64,000 nucleotides of DNA, from positions 62,001-126,000 of the forward strand of contig CAZHCW010000011.1 in the NCBI GenBank assembly GCA_964531325.1, in the 5' to 3' direction. Below the pieces are notes generated by a model. The model was given only the letters and a program-made list of their open reading frames with translations, was not told the DNA's origin and searched no databases. Positions 29,101-37,663 of the stretch are shown here, in pieces; the first letter of the stretch is position 1, and the number at the start of each line of letters is the position of its first letter. Source of the stretch: UTCHB3 sp964531325 (lineage in GTDB: Bacteria > Bacteroidota > Ignavibacteria > Ignavibacteriales > Ignavibacteriaceae). Both the position numbers and the translations under genes were made by a program.

Positions 29101-29649
29101 TATGTAACGCAGAGTCAGCTTAGTGCTATTCACAATATCTATTTTAAAGAGAATATTAATGGGACAGCACAGCGTACATGGAAATTAAATATTTTAATGA
29201 AAACTGCGAACGCTTCTCTGCCTACATCGGGCGTCCTGAAAACATTTACTAAAAAGCCATTCTCAAGCTCTGATTCTTACCGGTTTAATATGAAATCGAG
29301 TTCGATCAACAGCGCCGCTGCTGCTAATGAATTGGAAAAAATTAAAGTAGTCCCTAATCCTTATGTGGTTACACATCAGAATGAGGCAAGATTACTCAGT
29401 ACACAGACGAGTGGTAGAGGTGAAAGAGAAATCAGATTCACACATATTCCACCCGGATCGAAAATAAATATCTTCACCGTAAAAGGAGAGCTGATTAAGA
29501 CCCTTCTTTCAGCCGATCAATATGTTGGAGATGTTTACTGGAACTTAAGAACTGAAGAAAATCTTGACGCAGCATTTGGTATGTATGTTTACACTGTTGA
29601 AATACCGAATGTCGGGACTAAAATCGGCAAGTTTGCCTTAATTAAATAG
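26122..29649 (+). CDS. Large exported protein with FN3-like segments and T9SS-like C-terminus
   Basis: 1175 residues from the ATG at 26122, which begins the signal peptide MNKFMIYISLLLLIVFA; an ATG 15 bp earlier overlaps the TonB receptor stop. Two Asp-rich stretches, YDGIDNDDDSGD (about 305) and NDGVDNDFDGLIDE (about 395-410), look like calcium-binding DxDxDG loops. A segment near 635-765 (ILYWDPRPVENSIDF, FEGYKIYRATDAGF, TYYYAVAAYDKGD) is fibronectin-III-like. The last 90 residues (VVPNPYVV, IFTVKGELIKTL, GMYVYTVEIPN, IGKFALIK) form a sorting-domain-like fold that ends in a basic residue, as T9SS cargo does. It sits between a TonB receptor and a PorV-like protein, which suggests a surface-anchored partner. 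No enzyme motif was recognised. Confidence 0.85.
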   Translation: MNKFMIYISLLLLIVFANEALAQRGDPNLRRIGYHTGNRIGISFYNDGQISGFNTGVDIRGEWPLGSGENYIGDCIPLIGVEFTNILGEIKHSVCISRGPRNNQLYERHPLYNYFWGWNPLPGYLNPASESVAMSHLPDSWPIGGWKDQPTWVDPNTGKTQWNGYFGRGIIQADQESYYWADDNQDDEFNGNFLPDSRDTSRKGMGLTMGVRGFQWSSFLAANSIFWLYDIKNEGTTIFRKADFGTVVGTLAGGDGDSQDDLGSFDVNNSITYSWDSDGSGNKGQKVGYVGYAFLESPGNPYDGIDNDDDSGDPNAPRFVQTSFDSVTYLPGSVMVLIDANTYARTQYTVQAGDNTVTSLGKTTTFTPGVTYFREGHIKEIINGVATPDSSSNDGVDNDFDGLIDENQAIHFETRKLKNLPGLKHKDFRTGLAVNAPLIDEKRDNDAGVMTSSFIKMSDGTVVLMSHWSGDENANWVATDIATGDIRDDVGGDGVGPFDEGYIGPDADGTEGNGRPDQGEPNFGKVDPDESDQIGLTSFNFFEQASSPDMTQDEILWNRMYPGRFDVIPPNPQDGDFIYASGYFPLAPNITERFSVSLLFGQDYADVVRQKNVVQQIYNAGYKFPQPPRKPKINITQDDGKVILYWDPRPVENSIDFMSKLKDFEGYKIYRATDAGFIDARTITNAYGVLFFNKPLRQFDIKGNGVKGFFYPQPDLLEQLGGITYYLGDDTTGLTNRFIDSSAVKGQTYYYAVAAYDKGDASKNIFPSENSTFIFRSNTGEIISDDNTGYITPGARPIGYVDASLESLTAETTPRGTGKVMVEVIDQSAINPKNTYRVVFADTSLQRYTESWSLVNITTGDTVVKKATIFGGSTPVVDGFRLQIANDEIIKLDTNKTGWYINAQDTMPVAGALGSAEYPEFTFETLFIVLSNTTNKGIVWADDYYLEFSPDSSYGRSVADTLRPPTPSNRIPARNANFKVKRVVDGSEVPFVYYVTQSQLSAIHNIYFKENINGTAQRTWKLNILMKTANASLPTSGVLKTFTKKPFSSSDSYRFNMKSSSINSAAAANELEKIKVVPNPYVVTHQNEARLLSTQTSGRGEREIRFTHIPPGSKINIFTVKGELIKTLLSADQYVGDVYWNLRTEENLDAAFGMYVYTVEIPNVGTKIGKFALIK

Positions 29650-29663
29650 CGGAGATTAAGAGA

Positions 29664-30671
29664 ATGAAAAGACTTTATTTTTTGTTTATTCTACTGTCTG
29701 CTGCTACTTTAATGTACGGTCAGACTAAGGTTGGCTCAACTGCTGCTCCATTCTTATCAATAGGGATTGGGCCAAGAGCTGTCGGAATGGGTGGTGCGTT
29801 TACTGCTACAGCAAACGACATCACAGCGTTATATTGGAACCCTGCAGGTGTCTCAAGAGTTGGCGGAAGTGCTGCCTACTTCTCTCACACTAAATGGTTC
29901 GCTGACATCAACTTTAATTATGCTGCTGCAATGCTGAGCCTGGGCGACTGGGGAACAGTGGGTGGTAGTGTTACTATTCTTGATTATGGCGAAACAGAAG
30001 TAACCACAATTAAAGAACCTGATGGTACCGGTGAAACTTATGGTGCAAAAGATCTCTCAATGGGATTACACTATGCGATGAACCTGACTGACCGGTTTTC
30101 AATTGGTGGTACCGTCAAATATGTTCAGCAATCGATCTGGAACACAAGTGCCTCAACTGTGGCATTTGATCTTGGTGTGCTTTTCCTTTCAGAGATCTAC
30201 GGATTGAGAATAGGGGCAACCATCTCCAACTTCGGTGGTGACATGACAATGGATGGTAAAGATCTCCTGGTGCTCTATGATGTTGATCCCGGAATCTTTG
30301 GCAACAACGACCAGGTTCTCGCAAAATTGAAAACCGATCCATTTCCTCTTCCACTTACCTTCAAGGTGGGTATTGCAATGGACGTTGTAAATTCGCAGGA
30401 TCTAAAATTCACAGTCGGCCTGGATGCACTTCATCCAAATGACAACTCGGAAAGCATCAATGTGGGTGGTGAGGTTATATACAAAAACCTTATTTCTCTC
30501 AGAGGTGGATACAAATCCCTGTTCCTCGATAATGCGGAAGAAGGACTCACCCTCGGTGTAGGATTGAATTATGATATAGCCCCAAATCTTGGCTTATCAG
30601 TAGATTATGCATATCAGGATTTTGGTTTGCTTAAGAACACACAATTCTTTTCACTTGGGATTAAATTTTAG
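29664..30671 (+). CDS. PorV/PorQ-family outer-membrane protein
   Basis: 335 residues. A signal peptide (about 1-19, ending YGQ) precedes the family hallmark GIGPRAVGMGGAFTATANDITALYWNPAG, which starts near residue 34 and is shared by PorV (LptO), PorQ and FadL-like barrels. The rest alternates Gly/aromatic strands and ends in FFSLGIKF with a terminal aromatic. PorV shuttles T9SS substrates from the translocon to the attachment complex; paralogues are numerous, so this copy could serve only its own cluster. It lies 15 bp after the large exported protein and 65 bp before a T9SS-sorted protein, in a likely operon. Confidence 0.87.
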   Translation: MKRLYFLFILLSAATLMYGQTKVGSTAAPFLSIGIGPRAVGMGGAFTATANDITALYWNPAGVSRVGGSAAYFSHTKWFADINFNYAAAMLSLGDWGTVGGSVTILDYGETEVTTIKEPDGTGETYGAKDLSMGLHYAMNLTDRFSIGGTVKYVQQSIWNTSASTVAFDLGVLFLSEIYGLRIGATISNFGGDMTMDGKDLLVLYDVDPGIFGNNDQVLAKLKTDPFPLPLTFKVGIAMDVVNSQDLKFTVGLDALHPNDNSESINVGGEVIYKNLISLRGGYKSLFLDNAEEGLTLGVGLNYDIAPNLGLSVDYAYQDFGLLKNTQFFSLGIKF

Positions 30672-30736
30672 TTTATTTTACAACCATAAAAAAGAATAAT
30701 TTGAACACACAAATTCATTTAATGAGGAGAAACGCG

Positions 30737-32185
30737 ATGAAGAAAATCTTTACGGCTGTGGTCTTAATTACGGCTATGGCATCAATGGCTTTCGCCCAGA
30801 ATGCTGTGACATTTCAAGTAAACATGGGAAAACAAGTTACTTTAGGTAACTTTGATCCTAATGCAGATACTTTATATGTCAGTGGTGCATTTAATGGGTG
30901 GGGAACCGGAAATCCGATCCCAAGGCCAGCAGGTAATGACTCAGTTTGGGTTGTAACCGTACCAGCAGTTGGTGCACCAACCACAACATCAGAATACAAA
31001 TTCAGATTCAGAGATGTATCTGCTTCTGCTGATGTTTGGGAAAGTGTTGCAAACAGAGTGGTAACTATTGGAGGAGATCCAACAGTTGTTGATGTTGTTT
31101 ATTTCGATAACAACGGATATCAGACAACTTTTATGGTCAATCTTACATTTTCTGTTAACATGGAACTTGAAAGACTCTCCGGTAGATTCACACCATCAGA
31201 AGATACTGTTTCTGTAAACGGTAACTTTAATGGCTGGGCATCTTTGGTTAACATCATGCTTCCGGGATTAAACCCTGATGTTTATGAAGTTTCTTTTGAC
31301 AAAGAAGTTTCATTAAACGAAGAGTTGAACTACAAATACTGGTATACTCCTAATGCATGGGAAAGCCGTCCTAACAGACAATATCTCATCACACAGGAAG
31401 ATATCACTGCTGGTTTCGTAGTTCAGGAAGGTACATACAATGATGGTAGCCTTGCAACTGTTATCAATCAGCCATGCACAATCAAATTGACTGTTAATAC
31501 TAACGGCGCAGTTGGTCCGATCGGTCCATTTACGGAAGTTACCAATGCAATCGTTGCCGGTTCGTCAGCTCCATTGGGCTGGCCGGGTGGCGGATGGCCA
31601 ACAAGTGACTCAGCTATCGTTATCAGATTATTTGATGATGGAACAAATGGTGACCTTGTTGCCGATGACAAGATATTCTCAAGAGATATCCTTTTCCCTG
31701 CTTACACATCACTTGGAACCGAATACAAATATGGTCTTAACTTTGGATTGACAACAAACCAGGGTGTAAACGACAACGAAGCAGGTATTGGCAATAACCA
31801 CAGATTCGGATGGCAGATTAATTATGTAAGTGCAACCGCTGTTGATACATTTGGTAGAATCACTACATCAAACTTGATCAATGTTGTTACAGGCGTTAAA
31901 GAAATTGACAACAATATTCCTAACAATTACAACATGAGCCAGAACTATCCTAACCCATTCAACCCTTCAACTTCTATCCGTTTCAGCATCCCTGAAGCCG
32001 GTAATGTAAGAATGGTTGTTTACAATGTAACAGGTCAGGAAGTTGCAGTTCTTTTGGATGGCCAAAAAGCTGCCGGTAACTATGAAGTTAGCTTCGATGC
32101 TGCTAAATTACCTTCAGGTATCTATCTTTACACAATCCAGTCAGGTAACTTTACCCAGACTCGTAAAATGATGCTCTTGAAGTAA
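30737..32185 (+). CDS. T9SS-sorted exported protein with two FNGW (carbohydrate-binding-like) modules
   Basis: 482 residues from the ATG at 30737, preceded by GAGGAGA; an upstream in-frame TTG at 30701 would spoil the signal peptide (MKKIFTAVVLITAMASMAFA). Two modules carry the same motif, SGAFNGWGTGNPIPR (about residues 48-62) and NGNFNGWASLVNIML (about 160-174). That is the hallmark of the E-set/CBM20/CBM48-like starch-binding fold; ligand binding is inferred only. The C-terminus has QNYPNPFNPSTSIRFS, VVYNVTGQEV, GIYLYTIQSG and RKMMLLK, a textbook type A sorting domain. It ends the surface module, and a strong terminator follows. Confidence 0.88.
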   Translation: MKKIFTAVVLITAMASMAFAQNAVTFQVNMGKQVTLGNFDPNADTLYVSGAFNGWGTGNPIPRPAGNDSVWVVTVPAVGAPTTTSEYKFRFRDVSASADVWESVANRVVTIGGDPTVVDVVYFDNNGYQTTFMVNLTFSVNMELERLSGRFTPSEDTVSVNGNFNGWASLVNIMLPGLNPDVYEVSFDKEVSLNEELNYKYWYTPNAWESRPNRQYLITQEDITAGFVVQEGTYNDGSLATVINQPCTIKLTVNTNGAVGPIGPFTEVTNAIVAGSSAPLGWPGGGWPTSDSAIVIRLFDDGTNGDLVADDKIFSRDILFPAYTSLGTEYKYGLNFGLTTNQGVNDNEAGIGNNHRFGWQINYVSATAVDTFGRITTSNLINVVTGVKEIDNNIPNNYNMSQNYPNPFNPSTSIRFSIPEAGNVRMVVYNVTGQEVAVLLDGQKAAGNYEVSFDAAKLPSGIYLYTIQSGNFTQTRKMMLLK

Positions 32186-32205
32186 TTTCTTCGTTTGAAG
32201 AGTTA

Positions 32206-32245
32206 AAATCCGGATTGCCGAAATGCAATCCGGATTTTTTATTTT
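32206..32245 (+). terminator. Rho-independent terminator of the surface module
   Basis: The 12-bp arms AAATCCGGATTG (32206-32217) and CAATCCGGATTT (32226-32237) pair perfectly around CCGAAATG, followed by a T-rich run. Confidence 0.93.
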
Positions 32246-32285
32246 GTATGGATGATTAATTATTTTTTTGGAAAAACAGCGTAAA

Positions 32286-33047
32286 ATGAAACAATACACT
32301 TCACACCCCGGCTTCTCAACCTCGATGGCAAATGACAAACAACTTCAAGAACTGATCCGGAAAGTAATAATTGAGGAGAAAATCACACATGTTTTCGAAT
32401 CGGGTACTTACCTCGGAACGGGTTCCACGAGAATGATAGCAGATGCATTTGCAGATGTGGGTGCTCCAAAAAATTTCATTACTGTGGAAGCAAATTATTT
32501 TAACTGGGTTAAGGCTGTTAAAAACCTTGAAAAATACCCGTTTGTTACACCGGTTTGGGGTCTGACTCTTAACAGGGAAGAGGCGATAGAGTTTGTTGTA
32601 AATGATGATATGTTAAAAAATGCTGACAAATATCCCGACATCTATTGTGATGGTGGAGATGATCCACATGGATTTTACACAAGAGAAATAAAAGGTGAGT
32701 TTGGTAATTCTCGCTTCGGAATATTGAACCTGATATATAACCGAAAAATAAAAAAAGAAGAAAAAAAATACTATCAGGGTGAAAATATGATCACCAAATA
32801 TCTTTCAGAGATGAGAAAATACAACCCGCTTGTGCTGTTGGATTCATCAGGGGGAGTTGGTTACCTGGAGTTTAAAACGACATTAAATGCATTGGAGAAT
32901 GAACCATTCTGCATTATTCTCGATGATGTACATCATGTGAAACATCACAGGAGTTACCTTGATATTAAAAAGTCTCCCGATTTTACAGTTGTAGGAGAAA
33001 ATTACCAGGGTGGCTGGATTTTTGCCATCAGAAACCGGTCTATTTGA
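32286..33047 (+). CDS. Class I methyltransferase-like protein
   Basis: 253 residues from the ATG at 32286; an in-frame TTG at 32268 would add six residues, and neither start has a good ribosome-binding site. The segment ITHVFESGTYLGTGSTRMIADAF (about 34-56) resembles the SAM-binding motif I of class I O-methyltransferases of the cephalosporin hydroxylase or Methyltransf_24 kind, and ITVEAN resembles motif II. The later VLLDSSGG and CIILDDVHHVKHHRS look like a metal- or substrate-binding part. Substrate unknown; such genes often accompany surface-glycan loci, but none is seen here. The 3' end overlaps the convergent SGNH gene by 8 bp. Confidence 0.72.
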   Translation: MKQYTSHPGFSTSMANDKQLQELIRKVIIEEKITHVFESGTYLGTGSTRMIADAFADVGAPKNFITVEANYFNWVKAVKNLEKYPFVTPVWGLTLNREEAIEFVVNDDMLKNADKYPDIYCDGGDDPHGFYTREIKGEFGNSRFGILNLIYNRKIKKEEKKYYQGENMITKYLSEMRKYNPLVLLDSSGGVGYLEFKTTLNALENEPFCIILDDVHHVKHHRSYLDIKKSPDFTVVGENYQGGWIFAIRNRSI

Positions 33048-34866
33048 TGTTTTTTAACTGACTGTTCAACTCTCTCGCACCGGGAAATTTTGGATCAACT
33101 TCGAGACATTTCTGCAGATAAATTTTAGCAGAAGTGTAATCCTTTAGATTTATAAAAGCACCCGCCAGATTATATAATGTTTGTGGATCACGAGCATCAT
33201 GGTTAATACTCTCCAAAAGCCATTTTTTCCCACCTTCAGCATCGTTTTCGCTTAAAGCAATAATTCCCAACCATTTGGTTGAATAAGCCCCCGGGGTTAT
33301 GGCATAACTTTGATGTAGGACTGCTTTTGACTTTACATACAGTTTTAATTGCATTAGTGCATCAGCATACGCATTATAGAATTTAGTAATGAAGTGGAAC
33401 TGCGAAATTAAAACTTCAAATTCCTTTAAAGCTTTTATTTCATCATTTTGAGATACAAACCAGTTTGCTGCTTTGGTGTGGGCTTCATCCCACTTTAATT
33501 CCCCTTTGGCAGATTGCAGAGCAAGTGAATCGATATAGTTTTGCGGTGGTCTCATCTTTTCAAGTGGTATTTTGGTATTTGACCTGTTGAAGGGCCACTG
33601 AGATTTGATCCCAAGCAGGCGGTAGTCGGAAATAAGAGAATCAAGCTTTGAAAACGGGAGATTTACCATTGTAAGACTGTCTAATGCCTTTGAATCAACT
33701 GTAACTTCAGGCTTTTCTTTGAGAACCCCTGATTTTGTTATTCCTTCAAGGAATAAACTTGACATCAGATTATAACCGGCTAAATTGGGGTGAAGATGGT
33801 CGGTCATCAAATCGTTGCCCACAATTCCATTTCGTGACACAGCATTAAATACAGAATCAATTTGAATTAACGATGCACCATGTTTTGATGCGAGGTTTTT
33901 TATGATGGAATTAAATGATTTGGGGGCTCTGAAACGGAGTTCATCCAAGTCTTTTGCTTTTATAAATTCGATTTTTGCTTCATCATATTTTTCATCTCTG
34001 TAAAGTTTTTCCGCAGTTTCAAATATTTTTCCGGCGCCACTCATCTCTGCAATAAATGGTGGTTGGTTGAGCAGGTTTGACACAAGTGTACCAATTACAA
34101 CAGGAATGTTGTTCCCTTTTAACTCTTCGAGTATGTAATTCAGGTTGTGTTCAAACTGGTCAACTCCTGCCTGATAAAGGTCAGAATCAAGAGGGATAAG
34201 TTTATCTTTTGCGAGTGATTCCATTAATCCGGGAGAAGTTTGTTGTTCTGGTTCTCCTGAAAATATTGAAGAAATCAGTCTTATAACTCGCAATTTCCCC
34301 ATGTTATGCATAAAACGGGTGATTCCGGGTGATGAGGCAATACTCGTCATTGAGGCAGCACCGAGAGCACCATAATATTCATTGTGGCCGGTATAAATGA
34401 GAACCAAATCGGGTTTTTGTTCGATCACATCCTCAAGTATATCCATAATTGCATAAGAATTTATGGCTGCAATTCCTAAATTCACAATCTCAAATTTTTT
34501 CTTTGGATAGAGAATTTTGAGTCGTTGATCAAGGAAGCGGGAGAATCCTCCATTCGGTTCAAAAGGAAAACCCGCTGCACTGCTTTCGCCCAATATCATG
34601 ATTCTTAGTGTGTTTGGGTCTTTGGTTTTTGTGAATACATCGTTTATTGAGTGGGGAACAAAAGAGGCTCCCTTAAAATATCTTCTGGTAAGGTCGGGGT
34701 TGAGAACCAACAATTTCTCTTCACTTCCCGGAACGGTTATAAAAACAGGATTATCAGCCGCGTATCCAAAGGCTCTTAAACCAATTTCAACCAATCCAAG
34801 AATCAGGAATGGGAGAAAAATTGAGACTATGTAAAACGATATCGGGTATTTTTTTTTGTTTGCCAT
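33040..34866 (-). CDS. Membrane-anchored SGNH/GDSL hydrolase with C-terminal TPRs
   Basis: 608 residues. A transmembrane anchor lies at about 10-32. The SGNH esterase domain shows block I with the nucleophile Ser95 in ILGESSAAGFPF, the oxyanion Gly/Asn blocks (VNLGIAAINSY, YTGHNEYYG) and the catalytic Asp/His in DHLHPNLAGY. The last 140 residues hold about three TPRs (TKFYNAYADALMQLKLY, TLYNLAGAFINLKDY, KIYLQKCLEVDP). SGNH enzymes remove acyl groups from polysaccharides or lipids; the acceptor is unknown. The anchor predicts a periplasmic catalytic domain. It is divergent from the SurA-like gene to its right, with 75 bp between the starts. Confidence 0.88.
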   Translation of the reverse strand: MANKKKYPISFYIVSIFLPFLILGLVEIGLRAFGYAADNPVFITVPGSEEKLLVLNPDLTRRYFKGASFVPHSINDVFTKTKDPNTLRIMILGESSAAGFPFEPNGGFSRFLDQRLKILYPKKKFEIVNLGIAAINSYAIMDILEDVIEQKPDLVLIYTGHNEYYGALGAASMTSIASSPGITRFMHNMGKLRVIRLISSIFSGEPEQQTSPGLMESLAKDKLIPLDSDLYQAGVDQFEHNLNYILEELKGNNIPVVIGTLVSNLLNQPPFIAEMSGAGKIFETAEKLYRDEKYDEAKIEFIKAKDLDELRFRAPKSFNSIIKNLASKHGASLIQIDSVFNAVSRNGIVGNDLMTDHLHPNLAGYNLMSSLFLEGITKSGVLKEKPEVTVDSKALDSLTMVNLPFSKLDSLISDYRLLGIKSQWPFNRSNTKIPLEKMRPPQNYIDSLALQSAKGELKWDEAHTKAANWFVSQNDEIKALKEFEVLISQFHFITKFYNAYADALMQLKLYVKSKAVLHQSYAITPGAYSTKWLGIIALSENDAEGGKKWLLESINHDARDPQTLYNLAGAFINLKDYTSAKIYLQKCLEVDPKFPGARELNSQLKNIK

Positions 34867-34941
34867 TTGGTAAGTGTCAGTTTCTTAAATAAAACGAATA
34901 ATATCGTAAAATATTGATTATTCTAAAACATAAATATAAGA

Positions 34942-36804
34942 ATGAAACCAATTAATTTTTTGATTGTTCCGGTAATATTATTGATCTTAAGCGGAAGTAT
35001 ATTTGCTCAACCCCAAAAAGAGATAGTGGCAAAGATTGGGAATCGAGAAATAACTTCAGAGGAATTTATCCTTCGTTATGAGATGTCGCCCAAGTTTACT
35101 CCACATGTTAAGGGAGCTGTTAAAGCACTTAAAGAAGAGCTGATTTATACTGTTACAGCAGAAAAGTTGTTTGCTCTTGAAGCTGAGTTATTGCGACTCG
35201 ACACTTTAAAGGATGTAAAAAGAAGGATTGAACAATTCGAAAAGATGTTTGCCCGCGATGCCCTCTTTAAAGCTGAGATAATTGATAAAATTGATCAGAC
35301 CCAACAAACTCTCGCCAATGAGATGGCAAAAGCAATAACCAAAATTAAAATTAAGGCGATAAGAAACAGTGATCAGGATCAGATCAAAAATGTTTACAAT
35401 TTCCTAAACAATGGTGTCCCTTTTGATTCTTTGTTTTTTGATATCTACAAGAATGGTTATCAAGAAAATATGCTTGAAGTTTCCTATGGGATGTTTGACT
35501 ATGATATCGAGGAAAAACTTTATCAGAAGAAGCCGGGGGAATATACTGAACCATTGTTCTATAACAATCTTTGGTATATTTTTTATGTTGAATCAAAAAG
35601 GGATTCTTCGTTTACTGATTCAAAACAGATTGAAAACGAGTTTACACGAGTAAAAAAACTGTATATCGAACGGTTAACACAAAAGCTGTATCAAGCTTTT
35701 AAAAAAGAGTTTTTTAAAGGGTTAAAAATCTCAACCGATGGAAACCTTCTTGCTGTTTTTGCGGGCAGGTTTTACGAACATCTTAAACAAAAACTCTTAG
35801 CCGAACCAAATACAGCCAAATCCCTCTCAGAAACGGGGAAGTGGAACCTTAAGAGCGAAGAGTTTTATTTTACAAAGAGTAAAATCCCGTTTGACTCACT
35901 GCAGATGACTTATTTCTCCCACAATTCCAAAAACTACTCACTTGAAGATTTTATCTATTTCCTTGCAGGTGATGTGAGGGAGATCGAATCGGTTGATTAC
36001 AACAAACTTATGATAAAGTTGAAAAATTGGACTCGTGATTATATCGAATCAGAAGTTTTAGCAGAAGAAGCCATGAAGAGAACATTGCATAAAAAGCCTG
36101 ATGTTCGGAGAGAAATCAACATCTGGCGCGACTACACTCTTTCCAATGCCTACCAGGCTTTGTATCTCGACTCTGCCTACATCAGTGAAGCCGAAGTGAT
36201 GGATTATTTTGTAAAACGGAACAACGGGCAGGCTGGCGGAGTTACTCTCAAGCTTGCAAGAGCTATAAGTTCCGATCTTGATGCACTCGCCTCATTAATT
36301 ACGGGAATGGATGATGGAACTGATTTTCTTACCCTGGCAAAATCGGTTAATGGAGAGCGGGACAAAGAGGTAAATGGCAGGGTGGAAGAATTTGTTCCTG
36401 CTTCCGATTATGGTGAAGCAGGTACCATAGCACTAAAATTATCCCCCGGTAGAGTGTTTGGGCCTGTAAAAATTGGTGATGAATTTGTAGTAATGAAACT
36501 GATAGATAAAAAACTTGAAGACATTTTATTGGTCGAGGAGTATGATGCAGTAAAGGATAAATTAAAAAGAGATCTTGGTTTCCAGAAATATTATAAATCG
36601 ATGGTGAAAAACACAGCAATTCTCGCTTCAAAATTTAATGTAAATATCGATCTGAACAAAATTGATGAACTCAAAGTTACAGAAACTAACGCTGTTTATT
36701 TCAGATATATGGGATTTGGGAGTAGAATTACGGCTTTTCCACTTATGAGACCATTCACGGAATGGGTGGATGAATGGAAAAAAATGAAGGAGTTGAACCC
36801 CTGA
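34942..36804 (+). CDS. SurA-like periplasmic chaperone/peptidyl-prolyl isomerase-like protein
   Basis: 620 residues with a signal peptide (about 1-22). The motif IVAKIGNREITSEEFILRYE (about 28-47) is the N-terminal signature of SurA/PpiD-type proteins. Long amphipathic helices follow, then parvulin-like segments near residues 150-215 (NNGVPFDSLF, KKPGEYTEPLFYNNLWYIFYVES) and 430-530 (VEEFVPASDYGEAG, GRVFGPVKIGDEFVVMKLIDKK). A clear complete set of parvulin active-site residues was not established. Expected role: folding outer-membrane proteins, which fits the many barrel and T9SS proteins nearby. It converges with the PAP2-like gene with no gap. Confidence 0.82.
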   Translation: MKPINFLIVPVILLILSGSIFAQPQKEIVAKIGNREITSEEFILRYEMSPKFTPHVKGAVKALKEELIYTVTAEKLFALEAELLRLDTLKDVKRRIEQFEKMFARDALFKAEIIDKIDQTQQTLANEMAKAITKIKIKAIRNSDQDQIKNVYNFLNNGVPFDSLFFDIYKNGYQENMLEVSYGMFDYDIEEKLYQKKPGEYTEPLFYNNLWYIFYVESKRDSSFTDSKQIENEFTRVKKLYIERLTQKLYQAFKKEFFKGLKISTDGNLLAVFAGRFYEHLKQKLLAEPNTAKSLSETGKWNLKSEEFYFTKSKIPFDSLQMTYFSHNSKNYSLEDFIYFLAGDVREIESVDYNKLMIKLKNWTRDYIESEVLAEEAMKRTLHKKPDVRREINIWRDYTLSNAYQALYLDSAYISEAEVMDYFVKRNNGQAGGVTLKLARAISSDLDALASLITGMDDGTDFLTLAKSVNGERDKEVNGRVEEFVPASDYGEAGTIALKLSPGRVFGPVKIGDEFVVMKLIDKKLEDILLVEEYDAVKDKLKRDLGFQKYYKSMVKNTAILASKFNVNIDLNKIDELKVTETNAVYFRYMGFGSRITAFPLMRPFTEWVDEWKKMKELNP

Positions 36805-37359
36805 TTATTTCTCCGGGGTAAAACCATGTTTTTTATTAAACGCCTCGATCGACCTCCATATCGCAAAGGAGAAAAATGGAGCCACAAAAATATCAATTGT
36901 GTAATGTACATGTTGAAGCAGAATAAAAACTGACATTAACACAGCAAGCACCACAAGGATATATTTCATCGTTTTGTTTTCAACAATGTAGGCGAATAGT
37001 ACCGCAACTGATATATGCCCCGAAAAAAAGAGGTCATGTTTAAGAACAATTCCTGAACTTAAAGATGAAATAAATGGATCAAAAAGAGGGATAAGGGTTT
37101 CGGGAGCTTTCAGAGGAAGCAACCACATTGCAACCAGTCTCGAACTCAGCAGGAAAAAATAGGCTTGAAATCCCATCATAAATCTGACAGGTCTGTCGGA
37201 TATATAATAGAAGGTAATAAACACTCCACTATAAAGCATCAAAAATATCCACCAGGTTAGATCCACCGGACTAAACAGATTCAGTACCGGATCAACAAAA
37301 CTAAATCCCTCCCGAACTTCGTTTAATTCAAGAATTCTTGGTGCAATGTATGCAAGCAA
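36805..37359 (-). CDS. PAP2-like (sphingomyelin-synthase-related) membrane phosphatase; true start probably upstream
   Basis: 184 residues from a TTG. Several hydrophobic helices surround the motif HDLFFSGHISVAV (about 108-120) and HVHYTIDIFVAPFF (about 150-163), the two active-site blocks of the PAP2/sphingomyelin-synthase-like group, each with its catalytic His. The reading frame continues upstream in a way that looks coding (SSWRSKFKESKFRIYFIATVVFS-type sequence between about 37363 and 37431), with no stop until near 37520. No ATG, GTG or TTG occurs in that extension, so the annotated TTG may be an artefact. Candidates are a rare ATT at 37458-37464, where GAGAGG precedes, or a small frameshift. 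Its product should be an inner-membrane lipid phosphatase or phosphotransferase. Confidence 0.72.
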   Translation of the reverse strand: MLAYIAPRILELNEVREGFSFVDPVLNLFSPVDLTWWIFLMLYSGVFITFYYISDRPVRFMMGFQAYFFLLSSRLVAMWLLPLKAPETLIPLFDPFISSLSSGIVLKHDLFFSGHISVAVLFAYIVENKTMKYILVVLAVLMSVFILLQHVHYTIDIFVAPFFSFAIWRSIEAFNKKHGFTPEK

Positions 37360-37663
37360 CAGACTGAATACTACCGTTGCGATAAAATATATCCGGAATT
37401 TGCTCTCTTTAAATTTCGATCTCCAGCTTGAAGCTACACGGGTGGGATATGTTGAAATAATAATCCTCTCGGAAAAGTGAATAAATGCATTCCAAATATA
37501 AAGAATGAGTAAAGATAACTCACTTTTGATTTATCAAAAAAAAGAAAATCTTTACTGTTTATGACAATGTAAATTGTTAATAATTTCATTATTTGAGTAA
37601 AAACGCCTATTCCAAGTGGTACAATTTTTGATGTATAGACTTGCCACAAATATAAGTTAGAGA

